From: Deltaproteobacteria bacterium
GTDB lineage: Bacteria; Desulfobacterota; WTBG01; CAIYCZ01; CAIRTM01
Direction of reading: 5' to 3'
Assembly: GCA_016875025.1 (NCBI GenBank)
Contig: VGSH01000005.1
Span: 1-52,261 of the forward strand
DNA length: 52,261 nt
A program made the translations under genes and the position numbers. The notes beneath the pieces are model-generated. The model had not been told where the DNA came from. It ran no database searches and worked only from the letters and a program-made list of their open reading frames with translations. Of the stretch, positions 41,873 to 51,990 are shown piece by piece; the first letter of the stretch is position 1; every line of letters starts with the position of its first letter.

Positions 41873-41887
41873 TTAGGAAAAAGGGAA

Positions 41888-43297
41888 ATGCGCAAACTAT
41901 ACGGCACTATTCTTTTCTGCCTGTGCCTGCTGCCCGCAGCAGCTTCTGCCGGACCCCTTGCCGATCAGAAGCTGCTTGATTTTTTAAAAGCAAATGGCGC
42001 GCTTACCGAGCCGCAGGTCCGCGAAATAAAAGCAACGCTTGATCAGGAAGACAAACAGGCCCAACAGATTCAGGCTGAAAAAGAGGCCAGGGAAGTCAAG
42101 GTCCGCTATGACGAGGGCTTAAAGATCGGCCTGCAGGACAAAAGTTTTGAAATGCGCATCGGCGGGCTCATCCAGACAGATTTCCTGATGTTTCAGAACA
42201 GCTATCCTATTAAAAATGACTTTGACATACGCCGGGCGCGCCTGTCGGTCGAAGGCCGTCTGTACCGCGATTTTTCCTATCGACTTGAGGCCGAGCTGGA
42301 GGGCTCAAACAGCGACCACCTGATCGATGCCTATATAAATTATGACGCCGTGCCGTGGCTGCAGGTGCGCATGGGGCAGTTCAAGGAGCCTTTCAGCTTC
42401 GAGCAGCTTACGGCCGATAAAAATCTCGTTTTCACCGAGCGCTCCTTCGGCTTTTACCTCACCCCCGGCCGTGATGTGGGTCTCATGCTGCATGGCAGTG
42501 TGTATGATGAAGCGATCATGTATGGTGTCGGCGTTTTCAACGGTGACGGCACCGATGCCAACCGCCGCAGCCAGAAGGACGCTAAGCAGGTTACCGGCCG
42601 GCTGGTGTTTAAGCCGCTGCAGCACCTGGGCCCTGATTTTCTGAAATCGCTCCAGATCGGCGGTTCCTATTCTTCTGCCCGCCTCGACACATCGGACTTC
42701 AATGTAAAGGTTAAAACCCCGGCCCGCACAACGTTTTTTACTGTCCAGCCGCGGGCGAAATTTCACATGACAGAGGAGATCGATGACCTGAACAGATATG
42801 GCGCCGAGCTTGCCTATACGCTCGGGCCCGTGGCGCTGATGGCTGAGTATATCAAAAATGACTACGGCGGCGTGAAACTCTCCGACACCGAGCCCTTCGA
42901 TTTTTCCATGCGTTCGTGGTACGCGGGTCTGTTGGTTATGCTGACCGGCGAGCGGCCTGAACTGAAAGGAGGTGTTCTGGGGAAAATTCGGCCTATCAGG
43001 GATTTTAATATTCGCACCGGGTCCTGGGGCGCCTGGGGCCTTGGATGTATGTATCAGCAGTTCGAGGCGGATAAAATCGTATATGAATCGCTGGTGTATG
43101 CCGGCAACAGCGTGCGGAAAGCAGACTCGTTCTCCGCAGCCATCAACTGGTACCTCAATGCCATGGTCAGGTTTTCCCTTGACTACAGCCGCACCCGTTT
43201 TCGCGATCCGCTGTTTCTGGGCTTTGATGACTCTGGCGCAGCCTATTACGAGGACATCGAGCATGCCTGGATGGCGCGCCTGCAGCTTGAATTTTAA
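41888..43297 (+). CDS. Phosphate-selective porin O/P-type outer-membrane protein
   Basis: A signal peptide (MRKLYGTILFCLCLLPAAASA) is followed by a coiled coil (about 30-70, LTEPQVREIKATLDQEDKQA) that may reach the peptidoglycan. The porin barrel follows: IGGLIQTDFLMFQ, FDIRRARLSVEGRLYRDFSY, WLQVRMGQFKEPFSFEQL, PGRDVGLMLHG, and a terminal phenylalanine (LQLEF) for BAM recognition. The 469-residue length fits the OprO/OprP family. Substrate may be phosphate or another oxyanion. It is co-transcribed with the diheme gene after 24 bp. Confidence 0.88.
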   Translation: MRKLYGTILFCLCLLPAAASAGPLADQKLLDFLKANGALTEPQVREIKATLDQEDKQAQQIQAEKEAREVKVRYDEGLKIGLQDKSFEMRIGGLIQTDFLMFQNSYPIKNDFDIRRARLSVEGRLYRDFSYRLEAELEGSNSDHLIDAYINYDAVPWLQVRMGQFKEPFSFEQLTADKNLVFTERSFGFYLTPGRDVGLMLHGSVYDEAIMYGVGVFNGDGTDANRRSQKDAKQVTGRLVFKPLQHLGPDFLKSLQIGGSYSSARLDTSDFNVKVKTPARTTFFTVQPRAKFHMTEEIDDLNRYGAELAYTLGPVALMAEYIKNDYGGVKLSDTEPFDFSMRSWYAGLLVMLTGERPELKGGVLGKIRPIRDFNIRTGSWGAWGLGCMYQQFEADKIVYESLVYAGNSVRKADSFSAAINWYLNAMVRFSLDYSRTRFRDPLFLGFDDSGAAYYEDIEHAWMARLQLEF

Positions 43298-43321
43298 TAT
43301 TAACCGGACAGGAGGACGTGT

Positions 43322-45205
43322 ATGGAACGACTGCGAACAATGTGTTTAGGTATTGCCGCGTTTGCGCTTTTCTCAGGCACGGCATTTGGCGCCTACCATC
43401 ATATGGATGAACAAGACGCCCCGAAATTTCTTAAGGCCTACCCCGACAAGGCGGGCACCAAGCTTGACGACTGCGCCTCGTGCCACAAGGGCAATACGTA
43501 CACGACAAAATCGGGGGCCGTGGTCACCGAGAGCGCATGCCAGTATTGCCACAAAGAATATGGGTATGATGGATCGGGTGATATCGCCAAAACACTGAAC
43601 CCCTTCGGCGCAGATTATAATACGGCGGGCAGGAATGTGGCAGCCCTCGAAGCAATTGAGGGCCTTGATTCCGATAATGATACCTACAGCAATATAACGG
43701 AAATCAATGCCATTCGCTATCCCGGGGACAAGCTCGACACGCCGGCAAAAGTGCCGGCCCCGCATATTATCTTGAGCCTTGATGAGCTTGAATCAATGTT
43801 CACGCCCCATGAACAGTTTATGCTTATGAACACCAGCCGGGGCGGAGAAAGCGGCTTCGACTATTATGTCACATATACCGGATTCATTATGCAGGAGCTG
43901 CTTGCGGGAATGGGCTGGACGGCTGCCAGCAGCGGCATAACCGTTACCGCACCCGACGGGTACAGCTACACCTATGCACGCACAAGCACCGGAACTAATT
44001 ACCCCATTGAGGGAACATATCCGCAGGCGCAATATTTTTATGATGCGACGGCAGACGAAGCCAATGGCGGCTGGGTCGACTACAGCGCGCCGGGCTGCGC
44101 CGGCAGGAACAATGGCGATATCATAGCGGTTCCTGGTGGTTTGAAGCTGCTGCTTGCCCACAAGGCCAACGGCGCCTATCTCGACATTGCCTACCAGGAC
44201 GACGCCAACAAGCTTGTGGGCGAAGGCCCGTTCCGGGCTGTGCCGCCGCAGTGGAGGCCCGGCTATCCCGACCGTCAGGCAACCTCGGCAACACCTGGTG
44301 CTGAACCCTGGCCCTATGATAAAAACGAGGTCTATACCGACCATAATGCGGGTTTTTCAGCCCGCGGTGTCGCCGCCATCCGGGTCGATCCGCTGCCTGA
44401 AGGGACAACTGAATATGACTGGAGAAACAGCCAGACCGATGCGGGCTGGGGCCTGCTCAATGACCAGAAGATAGTTATTTACGGCAATCTGCGCAATGGC
44501 AATATCAAGGGTACAGTGGTCTCGCGGGTACTGCAAAAGCCTATTGCGAATGCGCTGCTGAAAACCGATATGGGCGGCTATGAAACGCGTACCGACACCA
44601 AAGGCCAATTCATGTTAATGGGCGTGGTGTCCGGCCCTGAAAATGATGAAAAAAGCTATACCCTGACGGTATCTGCCGAAAACTATCGCAGCCAGACCGA
44701 GGATGTGACCGTGAGCCACGGTGATAACCAGACGGTTGCGTTCAGCCTGGAGTATGTAGAGTGCCTGCAGGATAGTGACTGCCCGGATGACAGTCTGTAC
44801 TGCACCGGTGCGCCGGTCTGTACGGATGAGGTGTGCGGGTTTGCAGCCGGTCCCTGTGGGGCGGGTGAAATCTGCGATGAGGGTAGTGATGAGTGCATCT
44901 GCGATGTAGAATGGGACCTGGACGGAGACTGTGACGTTGATAAATACGATTCCAGCATTCTCAAGCTCCGGCAAAAGAACGAAAAGACCGCTCTGTCGAA
45001 TCTGCATAAAGCTGAAAAAGCGGCGATGAAGGCTGCCCTAGGTTCCTCCGGGGACTGTGATGCAGAATGGGACCTGGACGACGACTGTGACGTTGATAAG
45101 GACGATTCCAAGCTTCTTAAGCTGCGACAAAAAGGCGAAAAGACCGCTGACAAGGAACGGCACAAAGCTGAAAAAGAGGCGCTCAAGGCTGCATCAGTTC
45201 CCTGA
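43322..45205 (+). CDS. Secreted diheme protein with possible molybdopterin-fold region, carboxypeptidase-like domain and two dockerin-like repeats
   Basis: A signal peptide (about 1-23) is followed by two c-type heme sites, CASCH (51-55) and CQYCH (73-77). Residues about 190-330 contain VTAPDGYSYTY and VGEGPFRAVPPQ, reminiscent of sulfite-oxidase-like molybdopterin domains but without a clear cofactor Cys. A carboxypeptidase regulatory-like segment (IKGTVVSRVLQKPIANALLK) and a Cys-rich stretch (CLQDSDCPDD...CICD) follow. Two C-terminal repeats of about 50 residues carry dockerin-like Ca-binding loops (WDLDGDCDVDKYD and WDLDDDCDVDKDD) with a charged helix. Probably an extracellular or outer-membrane redox protein acting with the porin. 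The whole architecture is new to me. Confidence 0.6.
   Translation: MERLRTMCLGIAAFALFSGTAFGAYHHMDEQDAPKFLKAYPDKAGTKLDDCASCHKGNTYTTKSGAVVTESACQYCHKEYGYDGSGDIAKTLNPFGADYNTAGRNVAALEAIEGLDSDNDTYSNITEINAIRYPGDKLDTPAKVPAPHIILSLDELESMFTPHEQFMLMNTSRGGESGFDYYVTYTGFIMQELLAGMGWTAASSGITVTAPDGYSYTYARTSTGTNYPIEGTYPQAQYFYDATADEANGGWVDYSAPGCAGRNNGDIIAVPGGLKLLLAHKANGAYLDIAYQDDANKLVGEGPFRAVPPQWRPGYPDRQATSATPGAEPWPYDKNEVYTDHNAGFSARGVAAIRVDPLPEGTTEYDWRNSQTDAGWGLLNDQKIVIYGNLRNGNIKGTVVSRVLQKPIANALLKTDMGGYETRTDTKGQFMLMGVVSGPENDEKSYTLTVSAENYRSQTEDVTVSHGDNQTVAFSLEYVECLQDSDCPDDSLYCTGAPVCTDEVCGFAAGPCGAGEICDEGSDECICDVEWDLDGDCDVDKYDSSILKLRQKNEKTALSNLHKAEKAAMKAALGSSGDCDAEWDLDDDCDVDKDDSKLLKLRQKGEKTADKERHKAEKEALKAASVP
44899..45199 (+). 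repeat. Duplicated dockerin-like module
   Basis: Two units (about 44899-45052 and 45056-45199) share GAATGGGACCTGGACG and TGTGACGTTGATAA and encode matching loop-helix modules, showing a recent internal duplication. Confidence 0.8.
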
Positions 45206-45251
45206 CACTATAGTACCGAGCGCACTGGAAGCAAACACGGATAACCACACA

Positions 45252-45285
45252 GGCAGGGCCGGCACATGGCCCTGCCTTTTTTTTT
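45252..45285 (+). terminator. Intrinsic terminator of the porin-diheme operon
   Basis: Perfect stem GGCAGGGCC (45252-45260) / GGCCCTGCC (45268-45276) followed by nine T. Confidence 0.92.
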
Positions 45286-45329
45286 GAGAGCCAGAGCATT
45301 TTCCTTTTTATTATAACCGTAACTGTAGT

Positions 45330-45475
45330 GTCATCTCGACCCCTTCGACTGCCCTCAGGGCAGGCTCCGGGAGAGATCTTGCCGTTTTGTTTGTGCAAAA
45401 AGAAAGATTTCTCACTCGCTCTTCATCCTCCGTAGCAGGCTACTGCGGAGGACGGGTGCTCGTTTCGAAATGACA
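45330..45475 (+). repeat. GTCATCTCGACCCCTTCG repeat
   Basis: Starts GTCATCTCGACCCCTTCG and ends CGAAATGAC, with TCCTCCGTAG/CTACTGCGGAGGA as an inner near-palindrome. Related to the core of 48841-49019 (CTCAGGGCAGGCTCCGGGAG in both). Confidence 0.75.
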
Positions 45476-45513
45476 ATCCGGCTGGCTGCGGTATTTAGAA
45501 AAAGGCGCTAGAT

Positions 45514-46698
45514 TTACTGCTTCCCAGCCCGTTCCCGCTCCTGGCGTATGATGCCCTCTTTTTGCTCAGGCCTGCCCATGTCGGGGAAAAAGCCCTGTTC
45601 CACGCACTCCCGGTAGCTCCAGTCCGGAGACGCCTGCGTGCGATAGGTCCAGAAGAACCAGCCGGCGTATTTCTCAAATGTCAGCAGCTGGGCCGCGGCA
45701 AAGGCCCGGTAGGCAGCTGAGAGCCGGAATTCATCCATTGCCTGCCGGGCATAGTTGCAGGGTTCTTGCGCCCAGCGCTCGGCCATCTTCTGATTCAGCC
45801 CGAGGCTCCATTCGCCGCAGTAGACCTGGTAGCCCGACTCGCGGACGATCTCGTCGGCCTCGGCGCGCAGGTCAACGGCGCTCTTGCAGATGTGGCTGAA
45901 AATGTCCCGATTGATGTCGTTGGGATCAAAGCATTGATAGCGGTGAATATCGATGGCCACGTTGCGAAACTCCGGCTCCTGCAGAAAGCCTGCATACTCC
46001 CGGAAGCTGCGGAACCCGTCGTGGAATACAAACGTCACGCGCTCGGGCGGGCAAAGGCGGCGAATGCGCTGATAGGCATCCAAAGTGTAGCGCTTCAGCA
46101 AATCGGTGGGCAGGTCCCAGCCCGGCTCATTGAGCGCCTGAATGCCATGCAGCGCCGGGTGATCCTTGTAGCGTTCAGCCATCAGCTCAAGCACATCGAG
46201 CGAGTGCTGAATGTATTCATCTTTCGTATGCCACTCGCACACGCCCAGGATACCGCCGTTGTCAAAGCCGTTCTGGCAGCCGGGCGCGGCATGCAGGTCA
46301 AGGACCACCCGCAGGCCGAACTCCGCGGCCCACTGGAACACCTTGTCCACGGTCTCGATGCCGCCGACCACGAACGGATAGCGCACATCCTTATAGCTTG
46401 CGTGATAGGGATAGTTGTTGCCGAACAGCCAGTGGCCGATTGGCAGGCGCACGGCATTGATGCCCGTACGCTGCAGCCAGGCAAAATCATCGCGGGTGAT
46501 GAAGGTGTTCCAGTGATGGTGCAGGCGCCTTGTTGCCTCGGCCTCGCCCAGTTCGACGCAGTAGGTGGTCTCATCGTTAGCCTGCAGGCCCTCGAACAGG
46601 CTGGGGGTGATCCATTTTTCCAGCACCAGCCAGCCGCCGAGATTGACGCCGCGCAGGTTGCCGCCGCGCAGGTTGCCGCCGCAGGCATGAACAATCAT
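45514..46698 (-). CDS. Glycoside hydrolase family 5-type enzyme, exo-beta-1,3-glucanase-like
   Basis: A 394-residue (beta/alpha)8 enzyme. RGVNLGGWLVLEKWITPSLF, TGINAVRLPIGHWLF and VVLDLHAAPG resemble fungal EXG1-like GH5 enzymes. The acid/base is Glu191 (LNEPG) and the nucleophile Glu296 (GEWS). There is no signal peptide, so it may act in the cytoplasm. ATG 46698 has GGAGG 7 nt upstream. The N-terminus is preceded by a GGNLR-GGNLR duplication (15-bp tandem, about 46651-46683). It lies 22 bp after the ABC gene, suggesting one operon. Confidence 0.85.
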   Translation of the reverse strand: MIVHACGGNLRGGNLRGVNLGGWLVLEKWITPSLFEGLQANDETTYCVELGEAEATRRLHHHWNTFITRDDFAWLQRTGINAVRLPIGHWLFGNNYPYHASYKDVRYPFVVGGIETVDKVFQWAAEFGLRVVLDLHAAPGCQNGFDNGGILGVCEWHTKDEYIQHSLDVLELMAERYKDHPALHGIQALNEPGWDLPTDLLKRYTLDAYQRIRRLCPPERVTFVFHDGFRSFREYAGFLQEPEFRNVAIDIHRYQCFDPNDINRDIFSHICKSAVDLRAEADEIVRESGYQVYCGEWSLGLNQKMAERWAQEPCNYARQAMDEFRLSAAYRAFAAAQLLTFEKYAGWFFWTYRTQASPDWSYRECVEQGFFPDMGRPEQKEGIIRQERERAGKQ

Positions 46699-46720
46699 AG
46701 CAGATCCTCCGGGAAAGGTT

Positions 46721-48418
46721 CTACAGCTCCAGGCGGCGCGAGAAGAAAGACGCGCCGTTGGCCATATGCGAAATCGCAATCAGCGTGGCATCGGGCAGCT
46801 GTTCGCAGATCAGGCGCAGCATGTGTTCCTCTTCCTGCTGGTCCAGGGAGTCGAAGGACTCCTGCAGGAATATCCACTGGGGCCGGTTGAGCAGCAGGCG
46901 CACCATGCCCAGCCGCTGCTGCTCGGCCCGTGCAAGGGTTTTGGCCCAGGTGTCCTTCTGGTCGAGCTGATCGATCAGGTCTTCAAGACCTGCCAGGCGC
47001 AGGGCCTGCTCGACGCTGTCCCGGGGGAAGACCCGGCGGCAGGCGGGGTAGGACGGGTAGCAGATGGCGTCGTGCAGCGTGCCGGTGGGCAGATGCGGCC
47101 GGGGCGGCATGAAGAAGAGCCGGCCCTGGCCGGGCAGTTCGATGACGCCGCTGCCCCAGGGCCGTATGCCGGCGATGGCGCGGAACAGCTTTGCCCCGGT
47201 CAGGGCGTTGCCGGTGATCAGTACATGCTCGCCCGTGCTGATCTCAATGTTGATATCGCGGGCCACGACCGTCCCGCCGTACTTGACGATACTGAGATCG
47301 CGCAAGGCCAGTACCGGCCGCTCCCCCCGCTTCACCTGAATCCAATGGTCCGGTTTGGCAAGCTCTTCGTCCAGGCTGTCCAGAACCTTCAGGAGGCTTA
47401 CAATGCGCTCCACCGAGGCCCGCCACTCGGCGATTCCCCCCAGGTTGCTGACCGGCCAGGAAAGGGCGGAGACCATCTGCTGGAAGGCCTGGGCCGACTG
47501 CATCAGCGCGCCCAGGGTGATTTTCCCCAGGATGTAGCGTGGGGCGGAAATCAGCAGCGGAAAGGCCATATTCAGCACGCCGTAGCCCTCACCGAACATC
47601 ACGATATTGCGCCATGCCGCGGTTTGCGCGTTCCAGGCCGTCCGGAGTTTGCCGAACAGCTCCTGGAACTGCAGCCGCTCACAGCTCTCGGCATGGATCA
47701 GCGCGATGGCCTGGCTGTTTTCCTGCGCCTCCAGCAGGCCGGCGCGAAAATTCGCCTCCGCAGACTGGCGGGCATTGGTGGCGCCGGTCAGGGGCTGGCT
47801 CACCCGCCAGCCGAGCCATGAGGCCAGGGCCGCGTAGATGATCGCGATCCAGATCAGATGCCCGTAGACCGGGACCTGGGCAAATCCCAGCTCAAGCGTC
47901 ACCACGCCCGAGCGTGACCACAGCACCTGCGTGAAGCCGATCAGCAGCAAAATAGAGTAGAGCAGCGAGTGGCCCATGACAACCGCCGACTCGGCGGCGA
48001 CACGGCAATCCTCTGCGATGCGGCCGTCCGGGTTGTCGTGTTCGCCCGGCAGGTGAGTGATCAGATAGTGGCGGCTGTCCGTCATCCAGCGGGAGAAGAC
48101 ATGCTCCGTCAGCCAGTTGCGCCAGTAAATCTGCAGATTGCGCTTTATGGCCAGATGCGAGCCGGTCAGTATCACGTTGACGGCAAACAGGATCGCTATC
48201 ACGCCGATCTGGGTCACGAGGCCGCGCATGGAGTGCTGCTCCAGGGCGTTGAACAGATCAGCGCTCCACTGCGTGAAAAGCACGGCCATGACCATTTGAA
48301 ACACGGTCAAAACAGCCAGGATGATGACCGTGCCCCGGATTTTCACCTTCCGGTCCGAGTACCAGAACTGCTTCGTCAACCGGAGAAACTCGACGAAAAA
48401 ATTGCTGGATTCAGGCAT
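46721..48418 (-). CDS. SbmA/YddA-like ABC membrane protein with degenerate ATPase domain
   Basis: The membrane half (about 1-330) has the SbmA/BacA-YddA signature: KRNLQIYWRNWLTEHVFSRW and HDNPDGRIAEDCR plus about six hydrophobic segments. The NBD half keeps the fold but not the catalytic residues. Walker A is GNALTGAK (403-410), one residue short with the GKS core lost. The Q-loop Gln is Pro (FFMPPRPHLP). The signature is LARAE (495-499), and the Walker B Asp is Gln519 (FLQES). Glu520 and the H-loop (AISH) remain. The 565-residue frame is uninterrupted. It may work without ATP hydrolysis, as SbmA does, or the NBD may be regulatory. Confidence 0.85.
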   Translation of the reverse strand: MPESSNFFVEFLRLTKQFWYSDRKVKIRGTVIILAVLTVFQMVMAVLFTQWSADLFNALEQHSMRGLVTQIGVIAILFAVNVILTGSHLAIKRNLQIYWRNWLTEHVFSRWMTDSRHYLITHLPGEHDNPDGRIAEDCRVAAESAVVMGHSLLYSILLLIGFTQVLWSRSGVVTLELGFAQVPVYGHLIWIAIIYAALASWLGWRVSQPLTGATNARQSAEANFRAGLLEAQENSQAIALIHAESCERLQFQELFGKLRTAWNAQTAAWRNIVMFGEGYGVLNMAFPLLISAPRYILGKITLGALMQSAQAFQQMVSALSWPVSNLGGIAEWRASVERIVSLLKVLDSLDEELAKPDHWIQVKRGERPVLALRDLSIVKYGGTVVARDINIEISTGEHVLITGNALTGAKLFRAIAGIRPWGSGVIELPGQGRLFFMPPRPHLPTGTLHDAICYPSYPACRRVFPRDSVEQALRLAGLEDLIDQLDQKDTWAKTLARAEQQRLGMVRLLLNRPQWIFLQESFDSLDQQEEEHMLRLICEQLPDATLIAISHMANGASFFSRRLEL

Positions 48419-48552
48419 GCGGGATCAGGGTTCAGTGAGTGGTTGAAAGGAACCGTTGAGATGGGCAAACTATAAAACAGGGCCGTTTGTGAGTCAAGAG
48501 TAATGTCGGCGCCCGCTGCGCGGGTCTACCCTGCGGTTGTGACAAAAAGCAT

Positions 48553-48643
48553 CCGTTCGTCCTGAGCCTGTCGAAGGGCAGAAAGGATCAGGTATCACAG
48601 GGCAGCCCCGTTCATGGTTCGACAAGCTCACCACGAACGGGGT
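48553..48643 (+). repeat. GAGCCTGTCGAA palindromic repeat, copy 4
   Basis: CCGTTCGTCCTGAGCCTGTC and GGTTCGACAAGCTCACCACG. It starts the roughly 730-bp gene-free region upstream of the SbmA/YddA-like gene. A further GTCATGCCGGACCCCGATCC palindrome follows at 48668-48695, echoed inverted at 49022-49046. Confidence 0.85.
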
Positions 48644-48840
48644 TGAAAGTCAAAAGCCAAAGACCTGTCATGCCGGACCCCGATCCGGCATCCATTTTTT
48701 ATGTTTGAGGTTCTATGTTCTAAAAAACCCGTTGCAGCGACGCCGAACAAAAGGCATGGGCAGGGGTGCCGGCGGCGCGCATGTCCGTAGGGGCGGTCCC
48801 CCCGTGCCTGCCCGGGTACGAAACCTTTTTTGATTCCTGG

Positions 48841-49019
48841 ACTCCGGCCTGCGAGACTGTGTCGCAATTCATTTTTTCGGTCATTTCGACCCCTTCGGCT
48901 GCGCTCAGGGCAGGCTCCGGGAGAAATCCTTGGTTCAAGAAAATCAACTACTTAAGATTCCTCACATTCGTTCGGAATGACATATTTGGCTATTGCGACA
49001 CAGTCTCTGCGCCGGAGTG
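48841..49019 (+). mobile_element. MITE-like element with long terminal inverted repeats
   Basis: ACTCCGGC-ctgc-GAGACTGTGTCGCAAT (48841-48868) is matched inverted by ATTGCGACACAGTCTC-tgc-GCCGGAGT (48992-49019): 24 of about 28 bp pair, including a perfect 16-bp block. The interior holds a GTCATTTCGACCCCTTCG...CGGAATGAC hairpin. No transposase; about 179 bp. Confidence 0.8.
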
Positions 49020-49084
49020 ACGGGCATGCTGGATGCCGGATGGGGGGGCCGGGCCACCGGATTGCAGATTGCTTGCAAAAAGCA

Positions 49085-49117
49085 ACAGCCCCTGTGCATG
49101 ATTCGCACAGGGGCTGT
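49085..49117 (-). terminator. Bidirectional terminator hairpin downstream of groEL
   Basis: ACAGCCCCTGTGC (49085-49097) and GCACAGGGGCTGT (49104-49116), 13-bp arms, with TTTTTAT on the plus side and TTGCTTTTTGC on the minus side. Confidence 0.85.
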
Positions 49118-49148
49118 TTTTATATCAAGGCAGCGCGGCTTGTATTGA

Positions 49149-50822
<1,674 letters not shown>

Positions 50823-50844
50823 TCATAAAAATAGATAAAATTCA

Positions 50845-51135
50845 TTACTTTTCAATAACGCCCAGGATATCGTCCTCGCGCATGATCAGATGTTCCTCGC
50901 CTTCGATTTTGACTTCAGTCCCCGCGTACTTGCTGAACAGCACGACATCTCCGGCTTTGACGTCAGGAGCGGTGCGCTCGCCCTTGTCATTGAGCTTGCC
51001 TTTGCCGACAGCGATGATCTTGCCTTCCATCGGCTTTTCCTTGGCGGAATCAGGAATAATAATGCCGCCTTTTGTCTTTTCTTCGCTTTCCAGCCGTTTG
51101 ACAATAATACGGTCCTGCAACGGTCTGATTTTCAT
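50845..51135 (-). CDS. groES: Co-chaperonin GroES
   Basis: A 96-residue lid subunit. [20 protein letters not shown] starts the fold, the mobile loop is [18 protein letters not shown], and [20 protein letters not shown] follows. AGGAGGAAGC precedes ATG 51135; groEL follows after 40 bp. No CIRCE element is visible upstream. Confidence 0.98.
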   Translation of the reverse strand: MKIRPLQDRIIVKRLESEEKTKGGIIIPDSAKEKPMEGKIIAVGKGKLNDKGERTAPDVKAGDVVLFSKYAGTEVKIEGEEHLIMREDDILGVIEK

Positions 51136-51381
51136 GGGTGCTTCCTCCTGTCAACGAACATTAAATGGTTGTTAATAAAAAACAGAACAAACTCTGCTGG
51201 ACAATTACCTTGCTTCCGACAGCCGTGTTTCTGTTGTCCTGTTCCGGCCCTGGTCTCGTGTGTGCCGGAATAATCACAAACTATAAGAACAAAACAGTTA
51301 AAGTCAACCGGCCGGACAAAAAAATAAGGTTTTTGTGCTTTTGTTCGGGCGGGTATGCGCAGGCGATGACGCGGCGTGCTG

Positions 51382-51990
51382 CTAATCTTCCCCGGGCGCT
51401 GCCGGGGCGCGCGAAACAAGCACCCGCGCCGGCCGGAGCAGTTTATCTCCAAGCATATAGCCTTTCTGGACTTGTTCAATAACCGTATTGTCTGCATGGT
51501 CAGGATGGTCCTGCTGGGCCATGGCCTCATGAAATGCAGGGTCAAACGGTTCGCCGACTGCATGCAGCGGTTTAATATCGAATTTCTCAAGGGCTGAGAG
51601 CAGCTGCTTCAGGATCATTTCCAAGCCCGTTACAACCGGCTCGATTTCGGTTGCCTGCCGCGACTGCTCAAGGGCCCGCTCAAAGCTGTCGACCACCGGA
51701 AGTATTTCAAGTGCGATTCGCTCGGTTCCGTATTTAACAAGTCCTTCTTTTTCGCGGGTCACGCGTTTGCGGTAATTGTCAAACTCGGCCATGGCGCGCA
51801 ACAGGCGGTCGGAGAGGTCATTTTTTTCCTGTTCAAGCGCCTGTACGCGGTCTTGCACTTCAGCGCAGGCCACCGGGGGGGCGTCACAAAATTCATCCTG
51901 CATGATGCTGCCGTCTGCCTGCGAGGCTGCATTGTCCATATCACAAGTTCCGTCAAGGTCGGGGTTGGTTCTTTTCTTTTTATGACTCAC
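51382..51990 (-). CDS. grpE: Nucleotide exchange factor GrpE
   Basis: DnaK nucleotide exchange factor. The N-terminus (1-45) is acidic and disordered. A long coiled coil starts at about 45 (QDRVQALEQEKNDLSDRLLR) with AEFDNYRKRVTREKE. The beta domain carries GEPFDPAFHEAMAQ and VIEQVQKGYMLGDKLLRPARV. 202 residues. dnaK and dnaJ are not in this window; an adjacent hrcA may lie beyond the right edge. Confidence 0.96.
   Translation of the reverse strand: MSHKKKRTNPDLDGTCDMDNAASQADGSIMQDEFCDAPPVACAEVQDRVQALEQEKNDLSDRLLRAMAEFDNYRKRVTREKEGLVKYGTERIALEILPVVDSFERALEQSRQATEIEPVVTGLEMILKQLLSALEKFDIKPLHAVGEPFDPAFHEAMAQQDHPDHADNTVIEQVQKGYMLGDKLLRPARVLVSRAPAAPGED

Noticed and set aside
42305-43264. 319-codon open frame antisense to the porin gene
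   Set aside because: The porin frame shows a signal peptide, barrel motifs and terminal Phe; the antisense frame does not resemble a protein family.
46766-47821. 351-codon open frame antisense to the SbmA/YddA-like gene
   Set aside because: The minus-strand product has clear SbmA/YddA membrane signatures; the plus-strand frame is low in hydrophobic segments and unrecognisable.
51136-51381. CIRCE (HrcA) operator upstream of groES
   Set aside because: No TTAGCACTC-N9-GAGTGCTAA or close variant found; the region between groES and grpE shows no clear regulatory motif or gene.
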